Source: Mycolicibacterium pulveris
Lineage (GTDB): Bacteria > Actinomycetota > Actinomycetes > Mycobacteriales > Mycobacteriaceae
Direction of reading: 5' to 3'
NCBI RefSeq assembly: GCF_010725725.1
Contig: NZ_AP022599.1
Coordinates: forward strand, 3,348,001 to 3,412,000
DNA length: 64,000 nt
The notes under the pieces are model-generated. The model had not been told where the DNA came from, made no database searches, and worked only from the letters and a program-made list of their open reading frames with translations. Position 1 is the first letter of the stretch; the number at the start of each line of letters is the position of its first letter. Below, piece by piece: positions 18,338 through 29,164 of this stretch. Both the position numbers and the translations under genes were made by a program.

Positions 18338-20071
18338 CTATTTGGCGTCCAAACGCGCGAATCGGCCGTCGCGGTAGTACTCCACACAGGTCGACCGGCG
18401 GATCTTGCCGCTGGTCGTGATCGGCAGTGACCCCGGAGCCACCAGCACCAGATCGGCCACCCGCAAGCCGTGCGTGGCCGATATCGCCGAGGTGATATCG
18501 CGCTTGATGGTGTCGAACCGCGCTTTGATCTCTTCCGGGGAGCCGCCCTTCTCCTTGACCTCGACGAGGGTCACCAACTCTTCGGTTCCGTCGTCGGCGA
18601 TGGAGATCGCGGCGCAGCGGCCCCCGGAGATCTCCTGGACCGTCGCCTCGATGTCCTCGGGGTAATGGTTGCGCCCGTAGACGATCAGGAGATCCTTGAC
18701 GCGGCCCATGATGAACAGCTCGCCCTCGGAGATGAAGCCCAGATCTCCGGTGCGCAGCCACGGCTTTTCCGGGGTGCCCGGCGACGGCGCGACCAACGTC
18801 CCGCCAAACGTGCGCTCGGTTTCCTCGGGCTTGTTCCAGTAGCCCTTCGCGACGTTCTCCCCGTGCACCCATATCTCACCGGTGGTGCCCGCCGGGCACT
18901 CCCGGCAGGTTTCGGGGTCGACGATCCGCACGGTGTTCGACCCTGGCTTGCCATAGCTGACCAGCGGTGTACCCGCGTTCGAGCAGCGCTTGGCGTGCCC
19001 GATGGACAGCTTCTCGGATTCGAAATGCGCGACCTCCGGCGGATCACCCGGCCTGCGGGTGGCCACGTACACCACCGCTTCGGCCAGGCCGTAGGACGGC
19101 CGGATCGACGTGTCGCGGAACCCGTACTTGCTGAACTTGTCGGTGAATCGCCGCAGTGTCGCGGGATGCACGCGCTCACTTCCGCTCAGCAGGCCGAGCA
19201 CGTTACCGAGGTCATAGCCCTGCATGTCCTCATCGGTGGTGCGGCGCACCGCCAACTCGAACGCGAAGTTGGGCGCCGAACTCATCACGTTGGTGTGGCT
19301 GGCCATCAGCTGAATCCACCGCGCCGGACGCTGCAGAAACGACATCGGGCTGATGAGCACGGAGTGCACTCCGCCCAGGATCGGAACGCACAGGCCCAGC
19401 AACAAGCCCATGTCGTGGTACAGCGGCAGCCAAGACACCACCGTGGTATCCGGCGGGGCGACCTTGCCGAAGTCGACGAAGAAATCCGCGTAGATCTGCT
19501 CGAAGTTCGCCGACAGGTTGCGGTTGGTGATCATGACGCCTGCAGGTTCCCGCGTGGAGCCCGAGGTGTACTGCAGGTAGGCGATGTCCTGGCCGGACTC
19601 GGACCGGCGCGGGGGGCGCTTGCGCGAGGTTTCGTCGAGCGCGTCGACCTCGATAACGGTCGGACCCGACGCGGTGGCCTGCACATACTCGGTGACGTCA
19701 CCGGTCGCCGCGGAGGTGGTGAGGACGACAGCGGGGTCCGTGTCGCGCAGCACCGCGGTGACCCGCTCGTCGTGGGCACCGGGTTGGGGGACCGACAGCG
19801 GCACCGCGATGAAGCCGGCTTGCAACGACGCGACGAACGCCGCGATGTAGTCCAGGCCTTGCGGCGCCAGGATCACCGCACGGTCACCGGGCGACCCGCA
19901 GCCGCTCAACTGCGACGCGAGGTTTGCTGCCCGCCGGTTCAACTGGGCCCAGGTCAGGGTTTGGGGAACGGCCGCGCCGTCGTGGTCGTAGTCGACGTAG
20001 GTGAACGCGACGTCATTGGGTTGCAGACTGGCGCGTTCGCGCAGTACAGCAGGTATCGAGGACCCCAACAT
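18338..20071 (-). CDS. fatty-acyl-AMP ligase, FadD23-like
   Basis: The 577-residue protein is an ANL adenylating enzyme. The ATP loop reads [11 protein letters not shown], then [13 protein letters not shown] (typical of FAAL and FadD proteins), [18 protein letters not shown] and the C-terminal lysine motif [11 protein letters not shown]. FAALs make acyl-adenylates and hand them to polyketide synthases; FadD23 serves sulfolipid synthesis and a FadD23-like gene occurs in GPL loci. The start is ATG 20071 (a TTG lies one codon before). No partner pks is seen in the window, so its carrier protein must be elsewhere. Whether it is truly AMP ligase rather than CoA ligase needs the FAAL insertion, which I cannot confirm by eye. 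Confidence 0.85.
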   Translation of the reverse strand: MLGSSIPAVLRERASLQPNDVAFTYVDYDHDGAAVPQTLTWAQLNRRAANLASQLSGCGSPGDRAVILAPQGLDYIAAFVASLQAGFIAVPLSVPQPGAHDERVTAVLRDTDPAVVLTTSAATGDVTEYVQATASGPTVIEVDALDETSRKRPPRRSESGQDIAYLQYTSGSTREPAGVMITNRNLSANFEQIYADFFVDFGKVAPPDTTVVSWLPLYHDMGLLLGLCVPILGGVHSVLISPMSFLQRPARWIQLMASHTNVMSSAPNFAFELAVRRTTDEDMQGYDLGNVLGLLSGSERVHPATLRRFTDKFSKYGFRDTSIRPSYGLAEAVVYVATRRPGDPPEVAHFESEKLSIGHAKRCSNAGTPLVSYGKPGSNTVRIVDPETCRECPAGTTGEIWVHGENVAKGYWNKPEETERTFGGTLVAPSPGTPEKPWLRTGDLGFISEGELFIMGRVKDLLIVYGRNHYPEDIEATVQEISGGRCAAISIADDGTEELVTLVEVKEKGGSPEEIKARFDTIKRDITSAISATHGLRVADLVLVAPGSLPITTSGKIRRSTCVEYYRDGRFARLDAK

Positions 20072-21651
<1,580 letters not shown>

Positions 21652-21663
21652 ACGGCCGCCCCG

Positions 21664-22356
21664 TCACGGAGTGATCGTGGTCTGCTCGTCGATCACGTTC
21701 GTCGCATCCATCAGGACATCCAGCTGGTCCTCGAGGCCGTCGGCGTTGAGCTGCAGGACATACAGGCCGTCCGCGCCCGGAATCACCACGGTCTTCTGCG
21801 CGATCGCGCGACGCACACCGTCCCTGACGTAAAGACCGCCGAGTTGCACCGCGTCGAAACCACCGAGCTCGCTCGGCTCGCCTTTGTCCGCACCCTCGTA
21901 CTCGGGCAGGTTCTGGATCTCGCCGGGAGCAAACTCCAAGATCTTGTCGGGGTCGACGTTGCCGGTCAACTTCGACATCAGCGCGACGATGGTCGGCGGA
22001 TCGGAGGCCATCGCTGGATCAGTGAAAAGTATTGCACCGTAAGCCCATTCAGGTGCATTTGCGCCCGCATCGGCCCAACCGGGGGGCATCGGCAGGTTTA
22101 TGGCCGGCGCTCCAGGGGCGCCGCGCTTGACCGGTTCCTCCGTGATTTCGTTGTCGCGGATGTAGTCGACGATCGTGTAATGGGGCCCCGCGGCCTGTGC
22201 CGACGTGGTGGGCGTGGCTTCCTCGGTGGTGGTGGTCGTCGTCTCGGCAGCGGTTTCCGTTGACTCCGTCTCGGTGTCCGATCCGCAGCCGGCCAGGCCG
22301 AGGCCCAGTGCGACGACCACGGCGGCGACCACACCGGTCCGCACAGAACTGCTCAT
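21664..22356 (-). CDS. LpqT/LpqN-type lipoprotein
   Basis: A 230-residue exported lipoprotein. The signal peptide ends in LGLGLAGC, a good lipobox with Cys near position 22, followed by a Thr/Glu-rich linker. The body (TIVDYIRDNEITEEPVKRG, LPMPPGWADAG, then LNADGLEDQLDVLMDATNVID) matches the LpqT/LpqN family, of which a second copy sits at 60152-60829. ATG 22356 is chosen because GGGAGACCTG precedes it; another ATG lies at 22368. Such proteins sit on the outer face of the plasma membrane; LpqN has been linked to MmpL3-dependent lipid traffic, but no role is shown here. Convergent with patA at 12 bp. Confidence 0.82.
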   Translation of the reverse strand: MSSSVRTGVVAAVVVALGLGLAGCGSDTETESTETAAETTTTTTEEATPTTSAQAAGPHYTIVDYIRDNEITEEPVKRGAPGAPAINLPMPPGWADAGANAPEWAYGAILFTDPAMASDPPTIVALMSKLTGNVDPDKILEFAPGEIQNLPEYEGADKGEPSELGGFDAVQLGGLYVRDGVRRAIAQKTVVIPGADGLYVLQLNADGLEDQLDVLMDATNVIDEQTTITP

Positions 22357-22578
22357 CAGGTCTCCCATCGTGAAGGTTCGGGCGTAGCCTACGGTCGCCA
22401 CCGGCCGTACGCAGGCGAAACCGCCTCGCCACCGGCGATCTTTGAAATGCTTTGCCCGGTCGCGCCCGCAATGCGATTTGCTCCGATCGTCTGCGATATT
22501 TCCCGATTGGTGCATCGAATCTGGTGCAATATGCTTTGAGCCGGTGCCGATGGGTCGTTGCTGAGGGGGTTCCGTTCG

Positions 22579-24111
22579 ATGCGGAGATTGGGTCGCTCGT
22601 TCGTTGCTGTGGTGCTGGCGCTGTTCGGCACGGTGCTGCTCGCGGTGGGGTGGACGGCGGCCACGGCCGTGCAGTTGGCGGCGACCGCCCTGATCATGGG
22701 CGGAACCGGACATCCACTGAGCACCCCGGGCGACGACCCCGTTTTCTACGTCAACCCGTACATGAACAATGCGGTCAACGGGTTGATCAACCTGGCCGCC
22801 GCCCGGCCGACGGGCACCGGAAACGGACCCATCGCCGATGTGGACCCCGAGGACGACCGATACGCCGTCATCACCCCGGAGCAGTTCTTCCCGGTGGCCG
22901 GACTCATGACGTTCGACAACTCCGTAGCGATCGGGCGGGCCAACATGAACAGCTGCGTGCGCGGCACCGGCTGTCTTTACAACCAAAACAACCTCATCAA
23001 CCCCACCGCACCCGTGGGCGCTCCGGTCGTCGGCGACGAGTTCGTCATCTTCGGCTATTCGCAGAGCGCGGTCATCGCGTCACTCGTCAAGCGCGATCTG
23101 ATCGAAAACCCCGGCGACACACCACCTGTCACGTCGATCTTCCTGCTCGCCAACCCGATGCGCCCCAACGGCGGCATCCTGGCGCGCGGGCTCGGCGGTC
23201 TGACCATTCCGATCCTCGGCGTGACTTTCGAGGGCGCCACACCAACCAACAGCTGCGAAAGCGGCGACTGCATCCCCACCGTCGATGCGGTCGTCCAGTA
23301 CGACCTGCTCGGCGGTGACGCCCCGGCCAGCATCACCAATGTGCTCGCGCTGCTCAACTCTCTCGTCAGCTACCTCAGGCTGCACGGACCGCTGCAGGAC
23401 GCGAATTTCGGTGACGCCGTGTACCAAGGGTCCTACGGCGACACCGATTACTACCTCTATCCGACCAGGCGGCTGCCCCTGTTGATGCCGCTGGAGCCGA
23501 TCGTTCCGTCGCCGATCCTCACCCTGCTGGATGCGCCGCTTCGGGCCGCGATCGAAGCCGGATACGCGCGCGGCGTCAACCCCGGCATCCCCACCGGAAT
23601 GAGCCTGCTTCCGTTCCTCAACCCGGTGCAGGCCATCGTCAACATCATCACCGCAATCCCCGTCGGCATCGACGACGCACTGGCCGAAACCGTTGGCGAC
23701 CCGACGTTTCGGCCGTTGGGGTCCCAACCGGTGACCAGCCCGTTCGGGGTGGGCGGACCGAATCTGCCTGAGCCACCGACGGAAACCGATGACGAAGGCG
23801 ACGAGGTCGACGAGGCGCTGGCAGCCACGGCGTCCCAACGCCACAGCAAGGCGCCCGACGAGATCGTGGACCAGACGTCGGTGCCCGAGGAACAGGACGT
23901 CGCCGACAGCACCGAGGACGAACCCGACGAGATCCTCTTCGACGAAACCGAGGAGGAAACCCTCGCCGAGGACGCCGACGAACAAGCTGTCGAGGACACT
24001 TCCGAGCCGGACACCTCGCCCGTCGCGCTGGACCCGTCAAGCGCGAGCGGTGAGGACTCGGCAACCACGAACGACAGCGATACCGACACCGGTGGGCAGG
24101 CCGCGGCCTAG
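22579..24111 (+). CDS. PE-PPE domain protein (alpha/beta-hydrolase-like) with acidic tail
   Basis: The 510-residue protein has an N-terminal hydrophobic export/anchor segment (residues 11-45) but no PE or PPE domain. It then carries the PE-PPE C-terminal domain, a serine hydrolase fold: nucleophile motif GYSQS with S161, and conserved stretches FFPVAGLMTFDNS and LLANPMRPNGGIL. Mycobacterial homologues show esterase/lipase-type activity or acyl transfer to trehalose. The last ~120 residues are rich in Asp, Glu, Ser and Thr with no fold visible. ATG 22579 is preferred over TTG 22558 because CTGAGGGGG lies eight bases upstream. Expected location: cell envelope or secreted. Substrate unknown. Confidence 0.82.
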   Translation: MRRLGRSFVAVVLALFGTVLLAVGWTAATAVQLAATALIMGGTGHPLSTPGDDPVFYVNPYMNNAVNGLINLAAARPTGTGNGPIADVDPEDDRYAVITPEQFFPVAGLMTFDNSVAIGRANMNSCVRGTGCLYNQNNLINPTAPVGAPVVGDEFVIFGYSQSAVIASLVKRDLIENPGDTPPVTSIFLLANPMRPNGGILARGLGGLTIPILGVTFEGATPTNSCESGDCIPTVDAVVQYDLLGGDAPASITNVLALLNSLVSYLRLHGPLQDANFGDAVYQGSYGDTDYYLYPTRRLPLLMPLEPIVPSPILTLLDAPLRAAIEAGYARGVNPGIPTGMSLLPFLNPVQAIVNIITAIPVGIDDALAETVGDPTFRPLGSQPVTSPFGVGGPNLPEPPTETDDEGDEVDEALAATASQRHSKAPDEIVDQTSVPEEQDVADSTEDEPDEILFDETEEETLAEDADEQAVEDTSEPDTSPVALDPSSASGEDSATTNDSDTDTGGQAAA

Positions 24112-24113
24112 CG

Positions 24114-24425
24114 TCAAACGTCGCAGTTCAACGACACCGTGATCGACCTGCTGACCACCACGGTGACCAGCTCGCGATACTTGCCCTTGCCGACCACGAA
24201 GGTCTGGGTCACCTCTTGTGGATTGCGCACGCTGGTCACGATGCACTGATCGATCGGCGCGCTGCCGACGCGGTCGATGACGACGTCGTAGCCGGTGGCC
24301 TCCAACTCCCCGATGGTCTGTTGGGCGTTGCCGGGTGACACGGGCTGGGCGACGGCCACGGTTGCCGGGGCCAAGATGGTGCCCATGGCCGTTACCGTCG
24401 CTGCGACGCGCCATGAAGCCCGCAT
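24114..24425 (-). CDS. small secreted protein, unknown function
   Basis: A 103-residue protein with a clear signal peptide (MRASWRVAATVTAMG to AVAQP, cleavage near residue 26). The mature part is about 75 residues with two cysteines (in DQCIVTS and near the C-terminus, NCDV), suggesting one disulfide. I recognise the pattern from mycobacterial small exported proteins but no function. It converges on the PE-PPE gene with 2 bp between stops, and diverges from the lipoprotein gene at 24486. Confidence 0.7.
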   Translation of the reverse strand: MRASWRVAATVTAMGTILAPATVAVAQPVSPGNAQQTIGELEATGYDVVIDRVGSAPIDQCIVTSVRNPQEVTQTFVVGKGKYRELVTVVVSRSITVSLNCDV

Positions 24426-24485
24426 GACCGCCTCCGTCCGATGAGAATGAACCTTGCTACTAGTTGATCGCTGGGGGAGCCCGAA

Positions 24486-25136
24486 ATGTTGCGTGCGATA
24501 GTCGCGGCGACAGTGGCGCTGGGCGCGGCGGCCTGCGGAGCTCCTCCCGCACCGCCGTCGGCGTCGACGGCGTCGGTTCGCGTTGACCCCGCCCGCATCG
24601 ACCGGGTTCGCGGTGAGCTGCCGGCAGGGTACGAGTTCGGCGCCGTCGCCGACGGGACGTCGCCCGTCGACGTGTGGGGCTACGGCGCCGGGTGGGTGGC
24701 GGATCCGCCGCGGTGCCGAGCGTTGGCCGATCCGGTCTCCGATGCGACGACGACGTCGGGGTGGTCGGCCTCGGGCCCGGGCGGCATCGTGTACGCCGTC
24801 GTGCTCGGCTCACCGCAACCGGTGCACCTGGATTCCTCGGTGCTCGACGAGTGCGGGCGATGGACGTTGGCGGGAGGGCGCGGCCACGGCAGCGTCACGT
24901 TCACTCCGGCGCCGGCGATCGACGGCGCGGCGACGGTCGCGACGGTCACCGACTCGAGCACCGTCGTCGAGGGCGGCACCCAGACCCGTTCGCACGCCCG
25001 CACCGTCACCGCGTACCTGGGCTCCCACGTCGCGTTCGTCACCGTGGTAACCGATCCGGGATCGCCGAATCCGCAACTCGGACAGGAGTTCGCCGCCGGA
25101 CTTCTTCGAGAATCGGTGTTGGCGTTGCGGGGCTGA
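24486..25136 (+). CDS. mycobacterial lipoprotein (DUF5642-like)
   Basis: A 216-residue protein with a lipoprotein signal peptide (LGAAAC, Cys 17) followed by an Ala/Pro/Ser linker. The body contains RVRGELPAGYEFGAV and a cysteine pair (PPRCRALAD, LDECGRW) like its neighbour at 25179. The two genes look like diverged paralogues and both lie where Rv0999 sits in M. tuberculosis. I believe the family is DUF5642, from memory. No catalytic residues are evident. GGGGGAGCCCGAA precedes the ATG. Confidence 0.75.
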   Translation: MLRAIVAATVALGAAACGAPPAPPSASTASVRVDPARIDRVRGELPAGYEFGAVADGTSPVDVWGYGAGWVADPPRCRALADPVSDATTTSGWSASGPGGIVYAVVLGSPQPVHLDSSVLDECGRWTLAGGRGHGSVTFTPAPAIDGAATVATVTDSSTVVEGGTQTRSHARTVTAYLGSHVAFVTVVTDPGSPNPQLGQEFAAGLLRESVLALRG

Positions 25137-25178
25137 GCTCGCGGGATCTGCGGCCCCGAGCGGGTAGCCTGTGCGGCG

Positions 25179-25835
25179 ATGTTGAGCAGGGCGGCGGTTG
25201 CGATCGGATGTGTCGGTGCGCTGGCGGCGTGTACAAGCGGTGAACCCGACCTGTCGAACGCCGACATCGCACGGGTCAAGGACGTGCGGTCGAGCTTCGG
25301 CCCGGAGTTCACGGTGACCGACGTCGGGCCGAGCGGGATCGACCCGCGGCTGCTGGGGCCGCAGGCGCTGCCGCCCGGCATGACGTTCGACCCCGCCGAC
25401 TGCGCCGAGCTGGCCGACCAGCAGATGGTGCCCGCCGGCGCCAAGGGCAACATGGCCGCGACCACCGCCGAGGGCGAGGGCAACCGGTTCATCGCGATCG
25501 CGATCGAGACGTCGGAGGCCGCGGCGGTCCATAGCCCGGCCGACAACTGTCAGAAGGTCGGGTTCGCCGGCCCCGGCGTGCGGGGGCTGGTCGAGACGAC
25601 GGAGGTGCCCCAGATCGAGGGCGTGCAGACGGTGGGCACCCACCGCGTGCTGCAGACCACGGCCGACGGCCGCACCCGCACCGGCGAGCTGTACAACTAC
25701 GTCGCGAGCTTCGGCAGCTTTCTGGTGATCGTCACCGCGAACCCGTTGGTGCTGCCCGACCAACCGGTCGCGCCGGTCGATACGCAGCGCGCCCGCGACC
25801 TGCTGACCGCGGCGGTGGCCGCGGTCAAGGGTTAG
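25179..25835 (+). CDS. mycobacterial lipoprotein (DUF5642-like), Rv0999-type
   Basis: A 218-residue protein whose signal peptide ends in GALAAC (lipobox Cys near residue 18). Features shared with the previous gene include ADIARVKDVRSSFGPEFTV near the mature N-terminus and a paired Cys arrangement (PADCAEL and PADNCQK). It is 42 bp downstream of its paralogue in the same direction, so the pair probably forms an operon. Its last 4 bp overlap the convergent alkB-like gene. Function unknown; surface-anchored. Confidence 0.75.
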   Translation: MLSRAAVAIGCVGALAACTSGEPDLSNADIARVKDVRSSFGPEFTVTDVGPSGIDPRLLGPQALPPGMTFDPADCAELADQQMVPAGAKGNMAATTAEGEGNRFIAIAIETSEAAAVHSPADNCQKVGFAGPGVRGLVETTEVPQIEGVQTVGTHRVLQTTADGRTRTGELYNYVASFGSFLVIVTANPLVLPDQPVAPVDTQRARDLLTAAVAAVKG

Positions 25836-26428
25836 CGGACGTCGTGCGGGCGGAACTGGATGCTGATGCGCGGGCCGGTGGGCCTGCTGGTTTTCGGTAT
25901 CGCGTGCTCCCAGGTGCGCTGACAGGAGCCGCCCATCACCAGCAGGTCACCGTGGGCGTGCTGGATGCGCAGGGACTTGCCGCCGCCGCGCGGGCGTAAC
26001 GCGAAAGTCCTTGTGGCGCCGAGGCTGACGATGGCCACCATGGTGTCCTCGGTTCGGCTGCGGCCGATGTTGTCGCCGTGCCAGGCCACGCTGTCGTTGC
26101 CGTCGCGGTACAGGCACAGGCCCGCGGTGGTGAACGGCTCGCCGAGTTCACCGGCGTAGGCGTCGTTGAGCCGGCGCCGGATGTGCTTGAGCCGGGGGTG
26201 CGGGGGCGGCTCCTCGACGAGGTGGTGGAAGCTGACCAGCCGCGGCACGTCGACCACGCGGTCATACATCGGCCTGCGTTCGGCGCGCCAGGGGATGGAC
26301 TGCTGCAGCTCCTCGAACAGCGCGTCGGCGTCCTCCAGCCAGCCCGACCGGAAGTCGATCCAGGCGCCGTTGCCCAGATGGCGTCGTTCGGCGTGCTCGA
26401 ACAGCGAGCTCTGCAGAGCCAACTCCAT
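25832..26428 (-). CDS. AlkB-like 2-oxoglutarate/Fe(II) dioxygenase
   Basis: The 198-residue protein has the AlkB fold motifs in order: WHGD (the HxD iron ligands), TWEHAIPK (third iron His) and PRISIQFR (2-oxoglutarate-binding Arg pair). GLCLYRDGNDSVAWHGD matches the nucleotide-recognition lid of bacterial AlkB homologues. It corresponds to Rv1000c. The expected reaction is oxidative removal of methyl lesions from DNA or RNA bases. ATG 26428 is taken as start because the seven upstream residues are not family-like and GGATCG precedes it. Downstream of soxR on the same strand with 33 bp between, so the two may be co-transcribed. Confidence 0.87.
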   Translation of the reverse strand: MELALQSSLFEHAERRHLGNGAWIDFRSGWLEDADALFEELQQSIPWRAERRPMYDRVVDVPRLVSFHHLVEEPPPHPRLKHIRRRLNDAYAGELGEPFTTAGLCLYRDGNDSVAWHGDNIGRSRTEDTMVAIVSLGATRTFALRPRGGGKSLRIQHAHGDLLVMGGSCQRTWEHAIPKTSRPTGPRISIQFRPHDVR

Positions 26429-26461
26429 GCCCGCGATCCTATCGCACACGCGTTCGAAAAT

Positions 26462-26896
26462 TCAGAGCCGGACCGCTCCCGGGCCCTGCTCGGCGAGGAC
26501 GTCGCCGGGATTGGTCAGCGCGCACGTCTTCAGGCTGAGGCACCCGCAGCCGATGCAGCCGCTCAGGTCGTCGCGAAGCCGCTGCAGGTGCAGGATCCGG
26601 TCGTCGAGGTCCTGGCGCCAGCCCGCGGAGAGCTTGGCCCAGTCCTTGCTGGTCGGAACCCGGTCGGTGGGCAGGCTGGCCAGCGCCTCACGGATGCGGG
26701 ACAGCGGGATGCCCAACCGCTGCGACATTCTGATGAACGCCACGCGCCGCAGGGTTTCGCGGGCATAGCGGCGCTGGTTGCCCGCGGTGCGGCGGCTGGT
26801 GATCAGCCCTTCGCGTTCGTAGAAGTGCAGGGCCGAGACGGCAACGCCGCTGCGAACGGACATCTCGCCGGGAGTCAGTTCGGGGTTGCGCTCCAT
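26462..26896 (-). CDS. soxR: SoxR, redox-sensing MerR-family regulator
   Basis: The 144-residue protein has a MerR helix-turn-helix ([21 protein letters not shown]), a dimerisation helix and the SoxR-specific cluster-binding pattern CxxCxCx5C at C114, C117, C119 and C125, which holds a [2Fe-2S] centre. SoxR is activated by oxidation of that centre by redox-cycling compounds. It is not in this position in M. tuberculosis as I recall it. The ATG at 26896 is three bases from a palindrome that closely matches the SoxR box, so the gene is probably self-controlled and may also control the divergent arcA. Confidence 0.9.
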   Translation of the reverse strand: MERNPELTPGEMSVRSGVAVSALHFYEREGLITSRRTAGNQRRYARETLRRVAFIRMSQRLGIPLSRIREALASLPTDRVPTSKDWAKLSAGWRQDLDDRILHLQRLRDDLSGCIGCGCLSLKTCALTNPGDVLAEQGPGAVRL

Positions 26897-26898
26897 GA

Positions 26899-26916
26899 CC
26901 TGAACAATAGTTGAGG
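26899..26916. promoter_or_regulatory. SoxR-box-like palindrome between soxR and arcA
   Basis: The sequence CCTGAACAATAGTTGAGG is an 18-bp interrupted inverted repeat with one arm mismatch. It agrees with the E. coli SoxR box (CCTCAA at the left end, TTGAGG at the right end) in all but a few central or arm positions. It lies 3 bp from the soxR start codon and 27 bp from the preferred arcA start, the only gap between the divergent genes. Binding by SoxR is inferred. Confidence 0.7.
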
Positions 26917-26942
26917 TGACCGCTGGCGCTACGGTGCTAGAT

Positions 26943-28178
26943 GTGACGGACGCTGCGCTGGGCTGCGACTCTGAGGTCGGCGTGCTGCGCGTGGTGATCC
27001 TGCACCGGCCCGGCGCCGAACTGAAGCGATTGACCCCCCGCAACACCGATGCGTTGCTGTTCGACGGCGTGCCCTGGGTCGCCAGGGCGCAGCGCGAGCA
27101 CGACGCGTTCGCTGGATTGCTGAAGTCGCGTGGTGTCGAGGTGTTGCTGCTCGCCGACCTGTTGACCGAGGCGCTGGCGCACAGCGGCGCGGCCAGGATG
27201 CACGGCATCGCCGCGGCGGTCGATGCCCGCCGACTGGGAGTGCCTCTGGCGCAGGAGCTTTCGGAGCATCTGCGCGAGCTCGATCCGGCGCCGCTGGCGC
27301 GGGTGCTGACGTCGGGGATGACGTTCAACGAGCTGCCGTTCAGCGACAGCGAGTTGTCGCTGGTGCGCAAGATGCATCACAGCGCGGACTTCGTCATCGA
27401 CCCGCTGCCCAACCTGGTGTTCACCCGCGACTCGTCGTTCTGGATCGGGCCGCGGGTGGCGATCACCTCGCTGGCGTTGCCCGCCCGCGCGCGCGAAACG
27501 TCGTTGACCGACGTGATCTACGCGCATCACCCGAGGTTCCTCGGCGTGCGGCGGGCCTACGAGTCACGGTCGGCGCCCGTCGAGGGTGGTGACGTGCTGC
27601 TGCTCGCGCCGGGTGTGGTGGCGGTCGGGGTGGGGGAGCGCACCACGCCCGCGGGCGCGGAAGCGTTGGCGCGCAGCCTGTTCGACGACGACCTCGCGCA
27701 CACCGTGCTGGCGGTGCCGATCGCCCAGCAGCGGGCGCAAATGCACTTGGACACCGTGTGCACGATGGTCGACGTCGACGCGGTGGTGATGTATCCGGGT
27801 GTGGTGGACACGTTGTCGGCGTTCACAATTCATCGCAACGGCAGCGGCGGGGTACGCATCGACGACCCGGTTCCGTTTGTCGACGCCGCGGCCGAGGCGA
27901 TGGGGATCGATCGGCTGCGGGTCATCGCGACGGGTTTGGATCCGGTGGTCGCCGAGCGTGAACAGTGGGACGACGGCAACAACACGTTGGCGCTCGCGCC
28001 GGGGGTGGTGGTCGCATACGAGCGCAACACCGAAACCAATGCGCGGCTTGCCGATGCGGGCATCGAGGTGTTGACGATCGAGGCGGCCGAGCTGGGTACC
28101 GGCCGCGGCGGCCCGCGGTGCATGTCGTGCCCGGCCGCCCGCGACCCGGTGCCCTCGGCCCGTTTACCCGCGAAATAG
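26943..28178 (+). CDS. arcA: arginine deiminase
   Basis: The 411-residue enzyme hydrolyses L-arginine to citrulline and ammonia (EC 3.5.3.6). Active-site blocks are intact: FTRDSS (substrate Asp), EGGD, MHLDTV (catalytic His) and the nucleophile Cys in GGPRCMSCP near the C-terminus. The family's N-terminus aligns with [18 protein letters not shown], so the GTG at 26943 fits best; an in-frame GTG at 26916 would place the start inside the SoxR-box-like palindrome. No arcB or arcC is adjacent, so citrulline would feed arginine recycling elsewhere. Matches Rv1001 in position. Confidence 0.93.
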   Translation: MTDAALGCDSEVGVLRVVILHRPGAELKRLTPRNTDALLFDGVPWVARAQREHDAFAGLLKSRGVEVLLLADLLTEALAHSGAARMHGIAAAVDARRLGVPLAQELSEHLRELDPAPLARVLTSGMTFNELPFSDSELSLVRKMHHSADFVIDPLPNLVFTRDSSFWIGPRVAITSLALPARARETSLTDVIYAHHPRFLGVRRAYESRSAPVEGGDVLLLAPGVVAVGVGERTTPAGAEALARSLFDDDLAHTVLAVPIAQQRAQMHLDTVCTMVDVDAVVMYPGVVDTLSAFTIHRNGSGGVRIDDPVPFVDAAAEAMGIDRLRVIATGLDPVVAEREQWDDGNNTLALAPGVVVAYERNTETNARLADAGIEVLTIEAAELGTGRGGPRCMSCPAARDPVPSARLPAK

Positions 28179-28190
28179 CATTCCAGGTTG

Positions 28191-29057
28191 CTATGCGGCG
28201 CTAATAGCAGCCATGGCTTCACGTTCGCGTTGGGTCCATGCTTCGCGCACCCAGCTGATGACCTGGTCGGGGTGATGTTCCTTGATCACTCGCAACGTGA
28301 TCCACTTGCGCCGCTGCAGCATCCGGTGCTTAGCGATGTCCCTGGCATACCGACGCGGATCGGTCCGATGTTGGTCCCCGTCGTATTCGAGGCCGATGAG
28401 CAGATCTTCCCAGCCCATGTCGATGTATGCCCACCCGTACTCCGGGTCGTACACCGGAATCTGGGTCTGCGGGCGGGGAAATCCCGCGTCGATCAACAAG
28501 AGCCGCAACCATGTCTCCTTGGGAGACGCGCCGCCCGCATCCATGAGCTCGACCGCCTCCCGAAACCGGCGCACCCCGCGGGCACCTTTGTAGCGGTCCG
28601 CGAGCGGAAGAACGTCGCGCGCCGTAATACCAGTAGCACGAGCCAACGCATCAAGGTGTGCGACCGCAACACCGCGCGGCAGATACCGACCCAGGTCGAA
28701 CGCGGTGCGCTGCCACCCCGCGACCGGCATACCGTCGACTCGGACGATCTCATCGTCACCGATGCGGTCGCGGCGGGTGATGATCCCCGGTGGCGGCCGG
28801 TTGTTGGCCCACAACAGTTCGACAGGGGTGTCATCGTCGACCCATATGGCACCATGCAGCGCGGCGGCGGCGCGTCCGGTGATCACCCCGCGTCGCCCGG
28901 ACCATAGCCAAGCGCCGACGGTGGTGGCATACAGCGATTGTTCGGCTTCGCGCGGGATGTACACGTCGCGAAAAATGCTTCGGTATCTCGACCGCAATTG
29001 CCCTCGGGTCAATTCGCCGCGCTCTATCGCTTCGGTTCCCAAGATGATCCTCCCCAT
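28191..29057 (-). CDS. DUF559-type nuclease-like protein with AbiEi-like N-terminal part
   Basis: The 288-residue protein has an N-terminal winged-helix-like part (RGQLRSRYRSIFRDVYIPRE, then SGRRGVITGRAAAALHGAIW), resembling AbiEi-type and 'transcriptional regulator of abortive infection' N-termini. The C-terminal domain carries GLEYDGDQHRTDPRRYARDI, the core of the DUF559/very-short-patch-repair nuclease fold (PD-(D/E)XK superfamily). Such proteins are numerous in mycobacteria and of unknown role. It sits between arcA and pmt, where M. tuberculosis has none as I recall, so it is a lineage insertion. No toxin partner is adjacent. Confidence 0.72.
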   Translation of the reverse strand: MGRIILGTEAIERGELTRGQLRSRYRSIFRDVYIPREAEQSLYATTVGAWLWSGRRGVITGRAAAALHGAIWVDDDTPVELLWANNRPPPGIITRRDRIGDDEIVRVDGMPVAGWQRTAFDLGRYLPRGVAVAHLDALARATGITARDVLPLADRYKGARGVRRFREAVELMDAGGASPKETWLRLLLIDAGFPRPQTQIPVYDPEYGWAYIDMGWEDLLIGLEYDGDQHRTDPRRYARDIAKHRMLQRRKWITLRVIKEHHPDQVISWVREAWTQREREAMAAISAA

Positions 29058-29164
29058 GCAAATGATCGTGCTGTACGTGATGGGCGATCAGTCGAGGTAG
29101 CAATCAGGGCTGTGGATAACCTCCCGCAACTGCCTGGAATGCTATTTCGGCGAACAAATGCAAG

